This document shows, one piece after another, positions 33,786-45,042 of a DNA stretch of 64,000 nt. Made by a program: the position numbers and the translations under genes. The notes below the pieces were generated by a model. The model did not search any database, was not told where the DNA came from, and saw nothing but the letters and a program-made list of their open reading frames with translations. The DNA is taken from assembly GCF_000003605.2 (NCBI RefSeq), contig NW_003134803.1, forward strand, positions 1-64,000, given 5' to 3'. Numbering within the stretch: the stretch's first letter is position 1; every line of letters starts with the position of its first letter. This DNA comes from Saccoglossus kowalevskii (lineage: Eukaryota > Hemichordata > Enteropneusta > Harrimaniidae).

Positions 33786-33998
33786 CACCTGTTTTAGATT
33801 CCTGGTCAGTTGAACTACGCAGCTTGTATAAAACGCTCATAGACAATTTAATTAAAAGATTTAAATTGGCCTCTCGTATTTGTTGCCTTATTAAAAGAGA
33901 ATATATAATACACGACGTGCAGTTCATGTCACAAGTATCCTATTATATGCCTTACTTGTGTTTTCCCGATAAATAGGAAACGCCTTCATACGACAACG

Positions 33999-34069
33999 TC
34001 CCATATGTCTAGTGGTTAGGATTTGGCGCTTTCACCGCCAAGGCCCTGGTTCAATTCCCGGTGTGGGAA
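33999..34069 (+). tRNA. tRNA-Glu(UUC), dG9
   Basis: dG9; G50T. Confidence 0.65.
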
Positions 34070-34282
34070 CACCTGTTTTAGATTCCTGGTCAGTTGAACA
34101 TCGCAGCTTGTACAAAATTCTCAAAGACAATTTAAATAAAAGATATAAATTGGCCTCTCGTATTTGTTGCCTTATTACAAGAGAATATATAATACACGAC
34201 GTGCAGTTCATGTCACAAGTATCGTATTATATGCCTTACTTGTGTTTTCCCGATAAATAGGAAACGCCTTCATACGACAACG

Positions 34283-34353
34283 TCCCATATGTCCAGTGGT
34301 TAGGATTTGGCGCTTTCACCGCCAAGGCCCGGGTTCAATTCCCGGTGTGGGAA
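34283..34353 (+). tRNA. tRNA-Glu(UUC), dG9
   Basis: dG9; T13C. Confidence 0.7.
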
Positions 34354-34566
34354 CACCTGTTTTAGATTCCTGGTCAGTTGAACTACGCAGCTTGTATAAA
34401 ACGCTCATAGACAATTTAATTAAAAGATTTAAATTGGCCTCTCGTATTTGTTGCCTTATTAAAAGAGAATATATAATACACGACGTGCAGTTCATGTCAC
34501 AAGTATCCTATTATATGCCTTACTTGTGTTTTCCCGATAAATAGGAAACGCCTTCATACGACAACG

Positions 34567-34637
34567 TCCCATATGTCTAGTGGTTAGGATTTGGCGCTTT
34601 CACCGCCAAGGCCCTGGTTCAATTCCCGGTGTGGGAA
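34567..34637 (+). tRNA. tRNA-Glu(UUC), dG9
   Basis: dG9; G50T; TTTC terminator. Confidence 0.62.
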
Positions 34638-34850
34638 CACCTGTTTCAGATTCCTGGTCAGTTGAACATCGCAGCTTGTACAAAATTCTCAAAGACAATT
34701 TAAATAAAAGATATAAATTGGCCTCTCGTATGTGTTGCCTTATTACAAGAGAATATATAATACACGACGTGCAGTTCATGTCACAAGTATCGTATTATAT
34801 GCCTTACTCGTGTTTTCCCGATAAATAGGAAACGCCTTCATACGACAACG

Positions 34851-34921
34851 TCCCATATGTCTAGTGGTTAGGATTTGGCGCTTTCACCGCCAAGGCCCGT
34901 GTTCAATTCCCGGTGTGGGAA
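34851..34921 (+). tRNA. tRNA-Glu(UUC), dG9
   Basis: dG9; G51T; terminator reduced to TTT. Confidence 0.6.
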
Positions 34922-35134
34922 CACCCGTTTAAGATTCCTGGTCAGTTGAACATCGCAGCTTGTATAAAATGCTCATAGACAATTTAATTAAAAGATATAA
35001 ATTGGCGTCTCGTATTTGTTGCCTTATTACAAGAGAATATATAATGCACGACCTGCAGTTCATGTCACAAGTATCCTATTAAATGCCTTACTTGTGTTTT
35101 CCCGATAAATAGGAAACGCCTTCAAATGTCAACG

Positions 35135-35206
35135 TCCCATATGCTCTAGTGGTTAGGATTTGGCGCTTTCGCCGCCAAGGCCCGGGTTCAATTCCCGGTG
35201 TGGGAA
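35135..35206 (+). tRNA. tRNA-Glu(UUC)
   Basis: F; G10C, A37G. Confidence 0.62.
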
Positions 35207-35419
35207 CACCTGTTTTAGATTCCTGGACAGTTGAACATCGCAGCTTGTATAAAATTCTCAAAGACAATTTAAATAAAAGATATAAATTGGCCTCTCGTAT
35301 TTGTTGCCTTATTACAAGAGAATATATAATACACGACGTGCAGTTCATGTCACAAGCATCCGATTGTATGCTATACTTTTGTTTTCCCGATAAATAGGAA
35401 ACGCCTTCATACGACAACG

Positions 35420-35490
35420 TCCCATATGTCTTGTGGTTAGGATTTGGCGCTTTCACCGCCAAGGCCCGGGTTCAATTCCCGGTGTGGGAA
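35420..35490 (+). tRNA. tRNA-Glu(UUC), dG9
   Basis: dG9; A14T only. Confidence 0.72.
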
Positions 35491-35703
35491 CACCGGTTTT
35501 AGGTTCCTGGTCAGTTGAACATCGCAGCTTGTACAAAATTCTCAAAGACAATTTAAATAAAAGATATAAATTGGCCTCTCGTATTTGTTGCCTTATTACA
35601 AGAGAATATATAATACACGACGTGCAGTTCATGTCACAAGTATCGTATTATATGCCTTAATTGTGTTTTCCCGATAAATAGGAAACGCCTTCATACGACA
35701 ACG

Positions 35704-35774
35704 TCCCATATGTCTAGTGGTTAGGATTTGGCGCTTTCACCGCCAAGGCCCGTGTTCAATTCCCGGTGTGGGAA
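35704..35774 (+). tRNA. tRNA-Glu(UUC), dG9
   Basis: dG9; G51T. Confidence 0.65.
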
Positions 35775-35987
35775 CACCCGTTTTAGATTCCTGGTCAGTT
35801 GAACATCGCAGCTTGTATAAAATGCCCATAGACAATTTAATTAAAAGATATAAATTGGCGTCTCGTATTTGATGAATGATTACAAGAGAATATATAATGC
35901 ACGACGTGCAGTTCATGTCACAAGTATCCTATTAAATGCATTACTTGTGTTTTCCCGATAAATAGGAAACCCCTTCAAATGTCAACG

Positions 35988-36059
35988 TCCCATATGCTAT
36001 AGTGGTTAGGATTTGGCGCTTTCACCGCCAAGGCTCGGGTTCAATTCCCGGTGTGGGAA
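35988..36059 (+). tRNA. tRNA-Glu(UUC)
   Basis: F; G10C, C12A, C48T. Confidence 0.6.
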
Positions 36060-36272
36060 CACCCTTTTTAGATTCCTGGTCAGTTGAACATCGCAGCTTG
36101 TACAAAATTCTCAAAGACAATTTAAATAAAAGATATAAATTGGCCTCTCGTATTTGTTGCCTTATTACAAGAGAATATATAATACACGACGTGCAGTTCA
36201 TGTCACAAGAATCCTATTATATGCCTTACTTGTGTTTTCCCGATAAATAGGATACGCCTTCATACGACAACG

Positions 36273-36343
36273 TCCCATATGTCTTGTGGATAGGATTTGG
36301 CGCTTTCACCGCCAAGGCACGGGTTCAATTCCCGGTGTGGGAA
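36273..36343 (+). tRNA. tRNA-Glu(UUC), dG9
   Basis: dG9; A14T, T19A, C48A. Confidence 0.6.
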
Positions 36344-36556
36344 CACCAGTTTTAGGTTCCTGGTCAGTTGAACATCGCAGCTTGTACAAAATTCTCAAAG
36401 ACAATTTAAATAAAAGATATAAATTGGCCTCTCGTATTTGTTGCCTTATTACCAGAGAATATATAATACACGACGTGCAGTTCATGTCACAAGCATCCGA
36501 TTGTATGCCATACTTGTGTTTTCCCGATAAATAGGAAACGCTTTCAAATGATAACG

Positions 36557-36628
36557 CCCCATATGTTCTAGTGGTTAGGATTTGGCGCTTTCACCGCCAA
36601 GGCCTGGGTTCAATTCCCGGTGTGGGAA
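36557..36628 (+). tRNA. tRNA-Glu(UUC)
   Basis: F; T1C, G10T, C49T. Confidence 0.6.
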
Positions 36629-36841
36629 CACCTGTTTTAGATTCCTGGTCAGTTGAACATCGCAGCTTGTATAAAACGCTCATAGACAATTTAATTAAAC
36701 TATATAAATTGGCCTCTCGTATTTGTTGCCTTATTACAAGAGAATATATAATACACGACGTGCAGTTCATGTCACAAACATCTGATTGTATGCCATACTT
36801 GTGTTTTCCCGATAAATAGGAAACGCCTTCATACGACAACG

Positions 36842-36913
36842 TCCCATATGCTCCAGTGGTTAGGATTTTGCGCTTTCACCGCCAAGGCTCGGGTTCAATT
36901 CCCGGTGTGGGAA
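36842..36913 (+). tRNA. tRNA-Glu(UUC)
   Basis: F; G10C, T13C, G28T, C48T. Confidence 0.55.
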
Positions 36914-37125
36914 CACCCGTTTTAGATTCCTGGTCAGTTGAACATCGCAGCTTGTACAAAATTCTCAAAGACAATTTAAACAAAAGATATAAATTGGCCT
37001 CTCGTATTTGTTGCCTTATTACAAGAGAATATATAATACACGACGTGCAGTTCATGTCACAAGTATCGTATTATATGCCTTACTTGTGTTTTCCCGATAA
37101 ATAGAAAACGCTTCATACGACAACG

Positions 37126-37196
37126 TCCCATATGTCTATTGGTTAGGATTTGGCGCTTTCACCGCCAAGGCCCGGGTTCAATTCCCGGTGTGGGAA
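37126..37196 (+). tRNA. tRNA-Glu(UUC), dG9
   Basis: dG9; G15T. Confidence 0.68.
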
Positions 37197-37409
37197 CACC
37201 TGTTTTAGATTCCTGGTCAGTTGAACATCGCAGCTTGTATAAAATGCTCATAGACAATTTAATTAAAAGATTTAAATTGGCCTCTCGTATTTGTTGCCTT
37301 ATTACAAGAGAATATATAATACACGACGTGCAGTTCATGTCACAAGCATCCGATTGTATGCCATACTTGTGTTTTCCCGATAAATAGGAAACGCTTTCAA
37401 ATGATAACG

Positions 37410-37481
37410 TCCCATATGTTCTAGTGGTTAGGATTTGGCGCTTTCACCGCCAAGGCCCGGGTTCAATTCCCGGTGTGGGAA
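37410..37481 (+). tRNA. tRNA-Glu(UUC)
   Basis: F; G10T only. Confidence 0.75.
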
Positions 37482-37694
37482 CACCTGTTTTAGATTCCTG
37501 GTCAGTTGAACATCGCAGCTTGTATAAAATTCTCAAAGACTATTTAATTAAAAGATATAAATTGGCCTCTCGTATTTGTTGCCTTATTACAAAAGAATAT
37601 ATAATACACGACGTGCAATTCATGTCACAAGCATCCGATTGTATGCCATACTTGTGTTTTCCCGATAAATAGGAAACGCTTTCAAATGATAACG

Positions 37695-37766
37695 TCCCAT
37701 ATGTTCTAGTGGTTAGGATTTGGCGCTTTCACCGCCAAGGCCTGGGTTCAATTCCCGGTGTGGGAA
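37695..37766 (+). tRNA. tRNA-Glu(UUC)
   Basis: F; G10T, C49T. Confidence 0.7.
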
Positions 37767-37979
37767 CACCTGTTTTAGATTCCTGGTCAGTTGAACATCG
37801 CAGCTTGTATAAAACGCTCATAAACAATTTAATTAAACTATATAAATTGACCTCTCGTATTTGTTGCCTGATTACAAGAGAATATATAATACACGACGTG
37901 CAGTTCATGTCACAAGCATCCGATTGTATGCCATACTTGTGTTTTCCCGATAAATATGAAACGCCTTCATACGACAACG

Positions 37980-38050
37980 TCCCATATGTCTTGTGGTTAG
38001 GATTTGGCGCTTTCACCGCCAAGGCCCGGGTTCAATTCCCGGTGTGGGAA
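37980..38050 (+). tRNA. tRNA-Glu(UUC), dG9
   Basis: dG9; A14T only. Confidence 0.72.
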
Positions 38051-38262
38051 CACCTGTTTTAGATTCCTGGTCAGTTGAACATCGCAGCTTGTACAAAATT
38101 CTCAAAGACAATTTAAATAAAAGATATAAATTGGTCTCTCGTATTTGTTGCTTATTACCAGAGAATATATAATACACGACGTGCAGTTCATGTCACAAAC
38201 ATCCGATTGTATGCCATACTTGTGTTTTCCCGATAAATAGGAAACGCATTCAAATGATAACG

Positions 38263-38334
38263 TCCCATATGTTCTAGTGGTTAGGTATTGGCGCTTTCAC
38301 CGCCAAGGCCTGGGTTCAATTCCCGGTGTGGGAA
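38263..38334 (+). tRNA. tRNA-Glu(UUC)
   Basis: F; G10T, A24T, T25A, C49T; D-stem weak. Confidence 0.58.
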
Positions 38335-38547
38335 CACCTGTTTTAGATTCCTGGTCAGTTGAACATCGCAGCTTGTGCAAAATTCTCAAAGACAATTTAA
38401 ATAAAAGATATAAATTGGCCTCTCGTATTTGTTGCCTTATTACAAGAGAATATATAATACACGACGTGCAGTTCATGTCACAAGTATTCTGTTATATGCC
38501 TTACTTGTGTTTTCCCGATAAATAGGAAACGCCTTTATAAGACCACG

Positions 38548-38619
38548 TCCCATATGGTCTATCAGTTAGGATTTGGCGCTTTCACCGCCAAGGCCCGGGT
38601 TCAATTCCTGGTGTGGGAA
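38548..38619 (+). tRNA. tRNA-Glu(UUC)
   Basis: F; D-loop changes G15T, T16C, G17A; C62T. Confidence 0.58.
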
Positions 38620-38832
38620 CACCTGTTTTAGGTTCCTGGTCAGTTGAACATCGCAGCTTGTACAAAATTCTGAAAGACAATTTAAATAAAAGATATAAAT
38701 TGGCCTCTCGTATTTGTTGCCTTATTACAAGAGAATATATAATACATGACGTGCAGTTCATGTCACAAGTATTCTGTTATATGCCTTACTTGTGTTTTCC
38801 CGATAAATAGGAAACGCCTTCATACGACAACG

Positions 38833-38904
38833 TCCCATATGGTCTAGTGGTTAGGATTTGGCGATTTCACCGCCAAGGTCCGGGTTCAATTCCCGGTGTG
38901 GGAA
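38833..38904 (+). tRNA. tRNA-Glu(UUC)
   Basis: F; C32A, C47T. Confidence 0.7.
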
Positions 38905-39117
38905 CACCTGTTTTAGATTCCTGGTCAGTTGAACATCGCAGCTTGTATACAATGCTCATAGACAATTTAATTAAAATATATATATTGGCCTCTCGTATTT
39001 GTTGCCTTATTACAAGAGAATATATAATACACGACGTGCAGTTCATGTCACAAGTATCCTATTGTATGCCATACTTGTGTTTTCCCGATAAATAGGAAAC
39101 GCCTTCAAATGTCAACG

Positions 39118-39189
39118 TCCCATATGGTTTAGTGGTTAGGATTTGTCGCTTTCACCGCCAAGGCTCGGTTTCAATTCCCGGTGTGAGAA
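39118..39189 (+). tRNA. tRNA-Glu(UUC)
   Basis: F; C12T, G29T, C48T, G52T, G69A. Confidence 0.55.
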
Positions 39190-39402
39190 CACCCGTTTTA
39201 GATTCCTGGTCAATTGAACATCACAGCTTGTACAAAATTCTCAAAGACAATTTAAATAAAAGATATAAATTGGCCTCTCGTATTTGTTGCCTTATTACAA
39301 GAGAATATATAATACACGACGTGCAGTACATGTCACAAGTATCCTATTATATGCCTTACTTGTGTTTTCCCGATAAATAGGAAACGCCTTCATACGACAA
39401 CG

Positions 39403-39474
39403 TCCCATATGGTCTAGTGGTTAGGATTTGGCGCTTTCACCGCCACGGTCCGGGTTCAATTCCCAGTGTGGGAA
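39403..39474 (+). tRNA. tRNA-Glu(UUC)
   Basis: F; A44C, C47T, G63A. Confidence 0.68.
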
Positions 39475-39687
39475 TACCTGTTTTAGATTCCTGGTCAGTT
39501 GAACATCGCAGCTTGAATAAAATTCTCAAAGACAATTTAATTAAAAGATATAAATTGGCCTCTCGTATTTGTTGCCTTATTACAAGAGAATATATAATAC
39601 ACGACGTGCAGTTCATGTCACAAGTATCCTATTATATGCCTTACTTGTGTTTTCCCGATAAATAGGAAACGCCTTCATACGACAACG

Positions 39688-39759
39688 TCCCATATGGTCT
39701 AGTGGTTAGGATTTGGCGCTTTCACCGCCAAGGCCCGGGTTCAATTTCCGGTGTGGGAA
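39688..39759 (+). tRNA. tRNA-Glu(UUC)
   Basis: F; C60T only (G-U pair in T-stem). Confidence 0.82.
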
Positions 39760-39971
39760 TACCTGTTTTAGATTCCTGGTCAGTTGAACATCGCAGCTTG
39801 AATAAATTCTCAAAGACAATTTGAATAAAAGATATAAATTGGCCTCTCGTATTTGTTGCTTTATTACAAGAGAATATATAATACAGGACGTGCAGTTCAT
39901 GTCACAAGTATCCTCTTATATGCCTTACTTGTGTTTTCCCGATAAATAGGAAACGCCTTCATACGACAACG

Positions 39972-40043
39972 TCCCATATGTCTTTGTGGCTAGGATTTGG
40001 CGCTTTCACCGCCAAGGCTCGGGATCAATTCCCAGTGTGGGAA
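39972..40043 (+). tRNA. tRNA-Glu(UUC), dG9 with extra T
   Basis: dG9 plus an extra T near 13-14; T19C, C48T, T53A, G63A. Divergent spacer with a short deletion follows. Confidence 0.5.
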
Positions 40044-40250
40044 CACCTGTTTTATATTCCTGGTCAGTTGAACATCGCAGCTTGTATAAAATTAGCATAG
40101 ACAATTTAATTAAAAGATATAAATTAGCTTCTCGTATTTGTTGGCTTGATTACAAGATAATATTCGACATTCAGATCATGTCACAAGCATCCGATTGTAT
40201 GCCATACTTGTGTTTTCCCGATAAATAGGAAACGCTTTCATACGACAACG

Positions 40251-40321
40251 TCCCATATGTCTTTTGGTTAGGATTTGGCGCTTTCACCGCCAAGGCCCGG
40301 GATCAATTCCCGGTGTGGGAA
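40251..40321 (+). tRNA. tRNA-Glu(UUC), dG9
   Basis: dG9; A14T, G15T, T53A. Confidence 0.58.
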
Positions 40322-40534
40322 CACCTGTTTTATATTCCTGGTCAGTTGAACATCGCAGCTTGTATAAAATGCTCATAGACAATTTAATTAAAAGATATAA
40401 ATCGGCCTCTCGTATTTATTGCCTTATTACAAGAGAATATATAATACACGACGTGCAGTTCATGTCACAAGTATCCTATTACATGCCTTACTTGTGTTTT
40501 CCCGATAAATAGGAAAAGCCTTCAAAGGTCAACG

Positions 40535-40606
40535 TCCCTTATGGTCTAGTGGTTAGGATTTGGCGCTTTCACCGCCTAGGCTCGGGTTTCAATTCTCGGT
40601 GTGGAA
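40535..40606 (+). pseudogene. tRNA-Glu-like, indels in T-arm and acceptor
   Basis: A5T, A43T, C48T, extra T in the T-loop, C61T, one G lost from 68-70. Confidence 0.6.
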
Positions 40607-40819
40607 CATCTGTTTTAGATTCCTGGTCAGTTGAACATCGCAGCTTGTATAAAATGCTCATAGACAATTTAATTAAAAGATATAAATTGGCCTCTCGTAT
40701 TTGATGCCTTATTACAAGAGAATATATAATACACGACGTGCAGTTCATGTCACAAGCATCCGATTGTATGCCATACTTGTGTTTTCCCGATAAATAGGAA
40801 ACGCCTTCATACGACAACG

Positions 40820-40891
40820 TCCCATATGGTCTAGTGGTTAGGATTTGGTGCTTTCTCTGCCAAGGCCCGGGTTCAATTTCCGGTGTGGGAA
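40820..40891 (+). tRNA. tRNA-Glu(UUC), wobble-stem form
   Basis: F; C30T, A37T, C39T, C60T; discriminator A kept. Confidence 0.58.
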
Positions 40892-41104
40892 CACCTCTTT
40901 TAGATTCCTGGTCAGTTGAACATCGCAGCTTGTATAAAATTCTCAAGGACAATTTAATTAAAAGATATAAATTGGCCTCTCGTATTTGTTGCCTTATTAC
41001 ATGAGAATATATAATACACGACGTGCAGTTCATGTCACAAGCATCCGATTGTATGCCATACTCGTGTTTTCCCGATAAATAGGAAACGCTTTCTAATGCC
41101 AACG

Positions 41105-41131
41105 TCCCATATGGTCTAGTGGTTAGGATTG
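41105..41131 (+). pseudogene. truncated tRNA-Glu stub
   Basis: First of two consecutive stubs; 110-bp unit. Confidence 0.8.
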
Positions 41132-41214
41132 TGTGCAGTTCATGTCACAAGCATTCGATTGTATGCCATACTTGTGTTTTCCCGATAAATAGGAAACGCT
41201 TTCAAATGTCAACG

Positions 41215-41241
41215 TCCCATATGGTCTTGTGGTTAGGATTT
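41215..41241 (+). pseudogene. truncated tRNA-Glu stub
   Basis: Second consecutive stub; 109-bp unit. Confidence 0.8.
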
Positions 41242-41323
41242 TGTGCAGTTCATGTCAAATCATCCGATTGTATGCCATACTTGTGTTTTCCTGATAAATA
41301 GGAAACGATTTCAAATGACAACG

Positions 41324-41395
41324 TCCCATATGGTCTAGTGGTTAGGATTTGGCGCTTTCACCGCCATGGCCCGGGTTCAATTCCCGGTGTGGGAA
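41324..41395 (+). tRNA. tRNA-Glu(UUC)
   Basis: F; A44T only; all stems intact. Confidence 0.86.
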
Positions 41396-41608
41396 CACCT
41401 GTTTTAGATTCCTGGTCAGGTGAACATCGCAGCTTGTATAAAATGCTCATAGACAATTTAAAAAAAATATATAAATTGCCCTTTCGTATTTGTTGCCTTA
41501 TTACAAGAGAATATATAATACACGACGTGCAGTTCATGTCACAAGCATCCGATTGTATGCCATACTCGTGATTTCCCGATAAATAGGAAACGCTTTCAAA
41601 TGTCAACG

Positions 41609-41635
41609 TCCCATATGGTCTAGTGGTTAGGATTT
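41609..41635 (+). pseudogene. truncated tRNA-Glu stub
   Basis: 27-nt stub, 110-bp unit; matches 216. Confidence 0.8.
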
Positions 41636-41718
41636 TGTGCAGTTCATGTCACAAGCATCCGATTGTATGCCGTACTTGTGTTTTCCCGATAAATAGGAAA
41701 CGCCTTCATACGACAACG

Positions 41719-41790
41719 TCCCATATGGTCTAGTGGTTAGGATTTGGCGCTTTCACCGCCAAGGCCCGGGTTCAATTACCGGTGTGGGAA
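41719..41790 (+). tRNA. tRNA-Glu(UUC)
   Basis: F; C60A; matches 326. Confidence 0.8.
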
Positions 41791-42003
41791 CACCTGTTTT
41801 AGATTCCTGGTCAGTTGAACATCGCAGCTTGTATAAAATGCTCATAGACAATTTAATAAAAATATGTAAATTGCCCTCTCGTATTTGTTGCCTTATTACA
41901 AGAGAATATATAATACACGGCTTGCAGTTCATGTCACAAGCATCCGATTGTATGCCATACTTGTGTCTTTCCGATAAATAGGAAACGCCTTCATACGTCA
42001 ACG

Positions 42004-42075
42004 TCCCATATGGTCTAGTGGTTAGGATTTGGCGCTTTCACCGCCAAGGCCTGGGTTCAATTCACGGTGTGAGAA
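42004..42075 (+). tRNA. tRNA-Glu(UUC)
   Basis: F; C49T, C61A, G69A; 48-bp spacer duplication follows. Confidence 0.65.
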
Positions 42076-42336
42076 CACCCGTTTTAGAACTCTGGTCAGT
42101 TGAACATCGCAGCTTGTATAAAATGCTCATAGACAATTTAATTAAAATATATAAATTGGCCTGACGTATTTGTTGCCTTATTTCAAGAGAATATATAATA
42201 CACTACGTGCAGTTCATGTCACAAGCATCCGATTGTATGCCATACTTGTGTTTTCTCGATAAATAGGAATAAGTATCCTATCATATGCCTTACTTGTGTT
42301 TTCCCGATAAATAGGAAACGCCTTCATACGACAACG

Positions 42337-42408
42337 TCCCATATGGTCTAGTGGTTTGGATTTGGCGCTTTCACCGCCAAGGCCCTGGTTCAATTCCCGG
42401 TGTGGGAA
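42337..42408 (+). tRNA. tRNA-Glu(UUC)
   Basis: F; A21T, G50T. Confidence 0.7.
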
Positions 42409-42621
42409 TACCTGTTTTAGATTCCTGGTCAGTTGAACATCGCAGCTTGTATAAAATTCTCAAAGACAATTTAATTAAAAGACATAAATTGGCCTCTCGT
42501 ATTTGTTGCCTTATTACAAGAAAATATATAATACACGACGTGCAGTTCATGTCACAAGCATCCGATTGTATGCCATACTCGTGTTTTCCCGATAAATAGG
42601 AAACGCTTTCAAATGTCAACG

Positions 42622-42648
42622 TCCCATATGGTCTAGTGGTTAGGATTT
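42622..42648 (+). pseudogene. truncated tRNA-Glu stub
   Basis: 27-nt stub, 110-bp unit. Confidence 0.8.
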
Positions 42649-42731
42649 TGTGCAGTTCATGTCACAAGCATCCGATTGTATGCCGTACTTGTGTTTTCCC
42701 GATAAATAGGAAACGCCTTCATACGACAACG

Positions 42732-42803
42732 TCCCATATGGTCTAGTGGTTGCGATTTGGCGCTTTCACCCCCAAGGCCCGTGTTCAATTCCCGGTGTGG
42801 GAA
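42732..42803 (+). tRNA. tRNA-Glu(UUC)
   Basis: F; A21G, G22C, G40C, G51T; as 30411. Confidence 0.58.
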
Positions 42804-43016
42804 CACCTGTTTTAGATTCCTGGTCAGGTGAACATCGCAGCTTGTATACAATGCTCATAGACAATTTAATTAAAAGATATAAATTGGCCTCTCGTATTTG
42901 TTGCCTTATTACAAGAGAATATATAATACACGACTTGCAGTTCATGTCACAAGCATCCGATTGTATGCCATACTTGTGTCTTCCCGATAAATAGGAAACG
43001 CCTTCATACGTCAACG

Positions 43017-43088
43017 TCCCATATGGTCTAGTGGTTAGGATTTGGCGCTTTCACCGCCAAGGCCTGGGTTCAATTCACGGTGTGAGAA
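43017..43088 (+). tRNA. tRNA-Glu(UUC)
   Basis: F; C49T, C61A, G69A; 48-bp spacer duplication follows. Confidence 0.65.
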
Positions 43089-43349
43089 CACCCGTTTTAG
43101 AACTCTGGTCAGTTGAACATCGCAGCTTGTATAAAATGCTCATAGACAATTTAATTAAAATATATAAATTGGCCTGTCGTATTTGTTGCCTTAATTCAAG
43201 AGAATATATAATACACGACGTGCAGTTCATGTCACAAGCATCCGATTGTATGCCATACTTGTGTTTTCCCGATAAATAGGAATAAGTATCCTATCATATG
43301 CCTTACTTGTGTTTTCCCGATAAATAGGAAAAGCCTTCATACGACAACG

Positions 43350-43421
43350 TCCCATATGGTCTAGTGGTTTGGATTTGGCGCTTTCACCGCCAAGGCCCTG
43401 GTTCAATTCCCGGTGTGGGAA
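43350..43421 (+). tRNA. tRNA-Glu(UUC)
   Basis: F; A21T, G50T. Confidence 0.7.
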
Positions 43422-43634
43422 CACCTGTTTTAGGTTCCTGGTCAGTTGAACATCGCAGCTTGTACAAAATTCTCAAAGACAATTTAAATAAAAGATATAA
43501 ATTGGCCTCTCGTATTTGTTGCCTTATTACAAGAGAATATATAATACACGACGTGCAGTTCATGTCACAAGCATCCGATTGTATGCCATACTCGTGTTTT
43601 CCCGATAAATAGGAAACGCTTTCAAATGTCAACG

Positions 43635-43661
43635 TCCCATATGGTCTAGTGGTTAGGATTT
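43635..43661 (+). pseudogene. truncated tRNA-Glu stub
   Basis: 27-nt stub, 110-bp unit. Confidence 0.8.
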
Positions 43662-43744
43662 TGTGCAGTTCATGTCACAAGCATCCGATTGTATGCCGTA
43701 CTTGTGTTTTCCCGATAAATAGGAAACGCCTTCATACGACAACG

Positions 43745-43816
43745 TCCCATATGGTCTAGTGGTTGGGATTTGGCGCTTTCACGGCCAAGGCCCGGGTTCA
43801 ATTCCTGATGTGGGAA
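43745..43816 (+). tRNA. tRNA-Glu(UUC)
   Basis: F; A21G, C39G, C62T, G64A. Confidence 0.58.
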
Positions 43817-44029
43817 CACGTGTTTTAGATTCCTGGTCAGGTGAACATCGCAGCTTGTATACAATGCTCATAGACAATTTAATTAAAAGATATAAATTGG
43901 CCTCTCGTATTTGTTGCCTTATTACAAGAGAATATATAATACACGACTTGCAGTTCATGTCACAAGCATCCGATTGTATGCCATACTTGTGTCTTCCCGA
44001 TAAATAGGAAACGCCTTCATACGTCAACG

Positions 44030-44101
44030 TCCCATATGGTCTAGTGGTTAGGATTTGGCGCTTTCACCGCCAAGGCCTGGGTTCAATTCACGGTGTGAGA
44101 A
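44030..44101 (+). tRNA. tRNA-Glu(UUC)
   Basis: F; C49T, C61A, G69A; 48-bp spacer duplication follows. Confidence 0.65.
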
Positions 44102-44362
44102 CACCCGTTTTAGAACTCTGGTCAGTTGAACATCGCAGCTTGTATAAAATGCTCATAGACAATTTAATTAAAATATATAAATTGGCCTGTCGTATTTGTT
44201 GCCTTAATTCAAGAGAATATATAATACACGACGTGCAGTTCATGTCACAAGCATCCGATTGTATGCCATACTTGTGTTTTCCCGATAAATAGGAATAAGT
44301 ATCCTATCATATGCCTTACTTGTGTTTTCCCGATAAATAGGAAACGCCTTCATACGACAACG

Positions 44363-44434
44363 TCCCATATGGTCTAGTGGTTTGGATTTGGCGCTTTCAC
44401 CGCCAAGGCCCAGGTTCAATTCCAGGTGTGGGAA
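44363..44434 (+). tRNA. tRNA-Glu(UUC)
   Basis: F; A21T, G50A, C62A. Confidence 0.65.
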
Positions 44435-44647
44435 TACCTGTTTTAGATTCCTGGTCAGTTGAACATCGCAGCTTGTATAAAATTCTCAAAGACAATTTAA
44501 TTAAAAGACATAAATTGGCCTCTCGTATTTGTTGCCTTATTACATGAGAATATATAATACACGACGTGCAGTTCATGTCACAAGCATCCGATTGTATGCC
44601 ATACTCGTGTTTTCCCGATAAATAGGAAACGCTTTCAAATGTCAACG

Positions 44648-44674
44648 TCCCATATGGTCTAGTGGTTAGGATTT
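44648..44674 (+). pseudogene. truncated tRNA-Glu stub
   Basis: 27-nt stub, 110-bp unit. Confidence 0.8.
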
Positions 44675-44757
44675 TGTGCAGTTCGTGTCACAAGCATCCG
44701 ATTGTATGCCGTACTTGTGTTTTCCCGATAAATAGGAAACGCCTTCATACGACAACG

Positions 44758-44829
44758 TCCCATATGGTCTAGTGGTTGGGATTTGGCGCTTTCACCGCCA
44801 AGGCCCGGGTTCAATTCCCGGTGTGGGAA
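44758..44829 (+). tRNA. tRNA-Glu(UUC)
   Basis: F; A21G only. Confidence 0.82.
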
Positions 44830-45042
44830 CACTTGTTTTAGATTCCTGGTCAGGTGTACATCACAGCTAGTATAAAATGCTCATAGACAATTTAATAAAA
44901 ATATGTAAATTGCCCTCTCGTATTTGTTGCCTTATTACAAGAGAATATATAATACACGACGTGCAGTTCATGTCACAAGCATCCGATTGTATGCCATACT
45001 TGTGTTTTCCCGATAAATAGGAAACGCCTTCATACGACAACG

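Larger units (their letters stand above)
33715..34850 (+). repeat. 568-bp two-unit repeat
   Basis: Units 33715/33999 repeat as 34283/34567; a third pair is at 53701/53985. Confidence 0.75.
42337..44647 (+). repeat. 1,013-bp higher-order repeat
   Basis: Pattern of 285-bp unit, 110-bp stub unit, 285-bp unit, 333-bp unit starting at 42337 and 43350, with a partial third at 44363. The same block is at 30016-31423. Confidence 0.8.
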
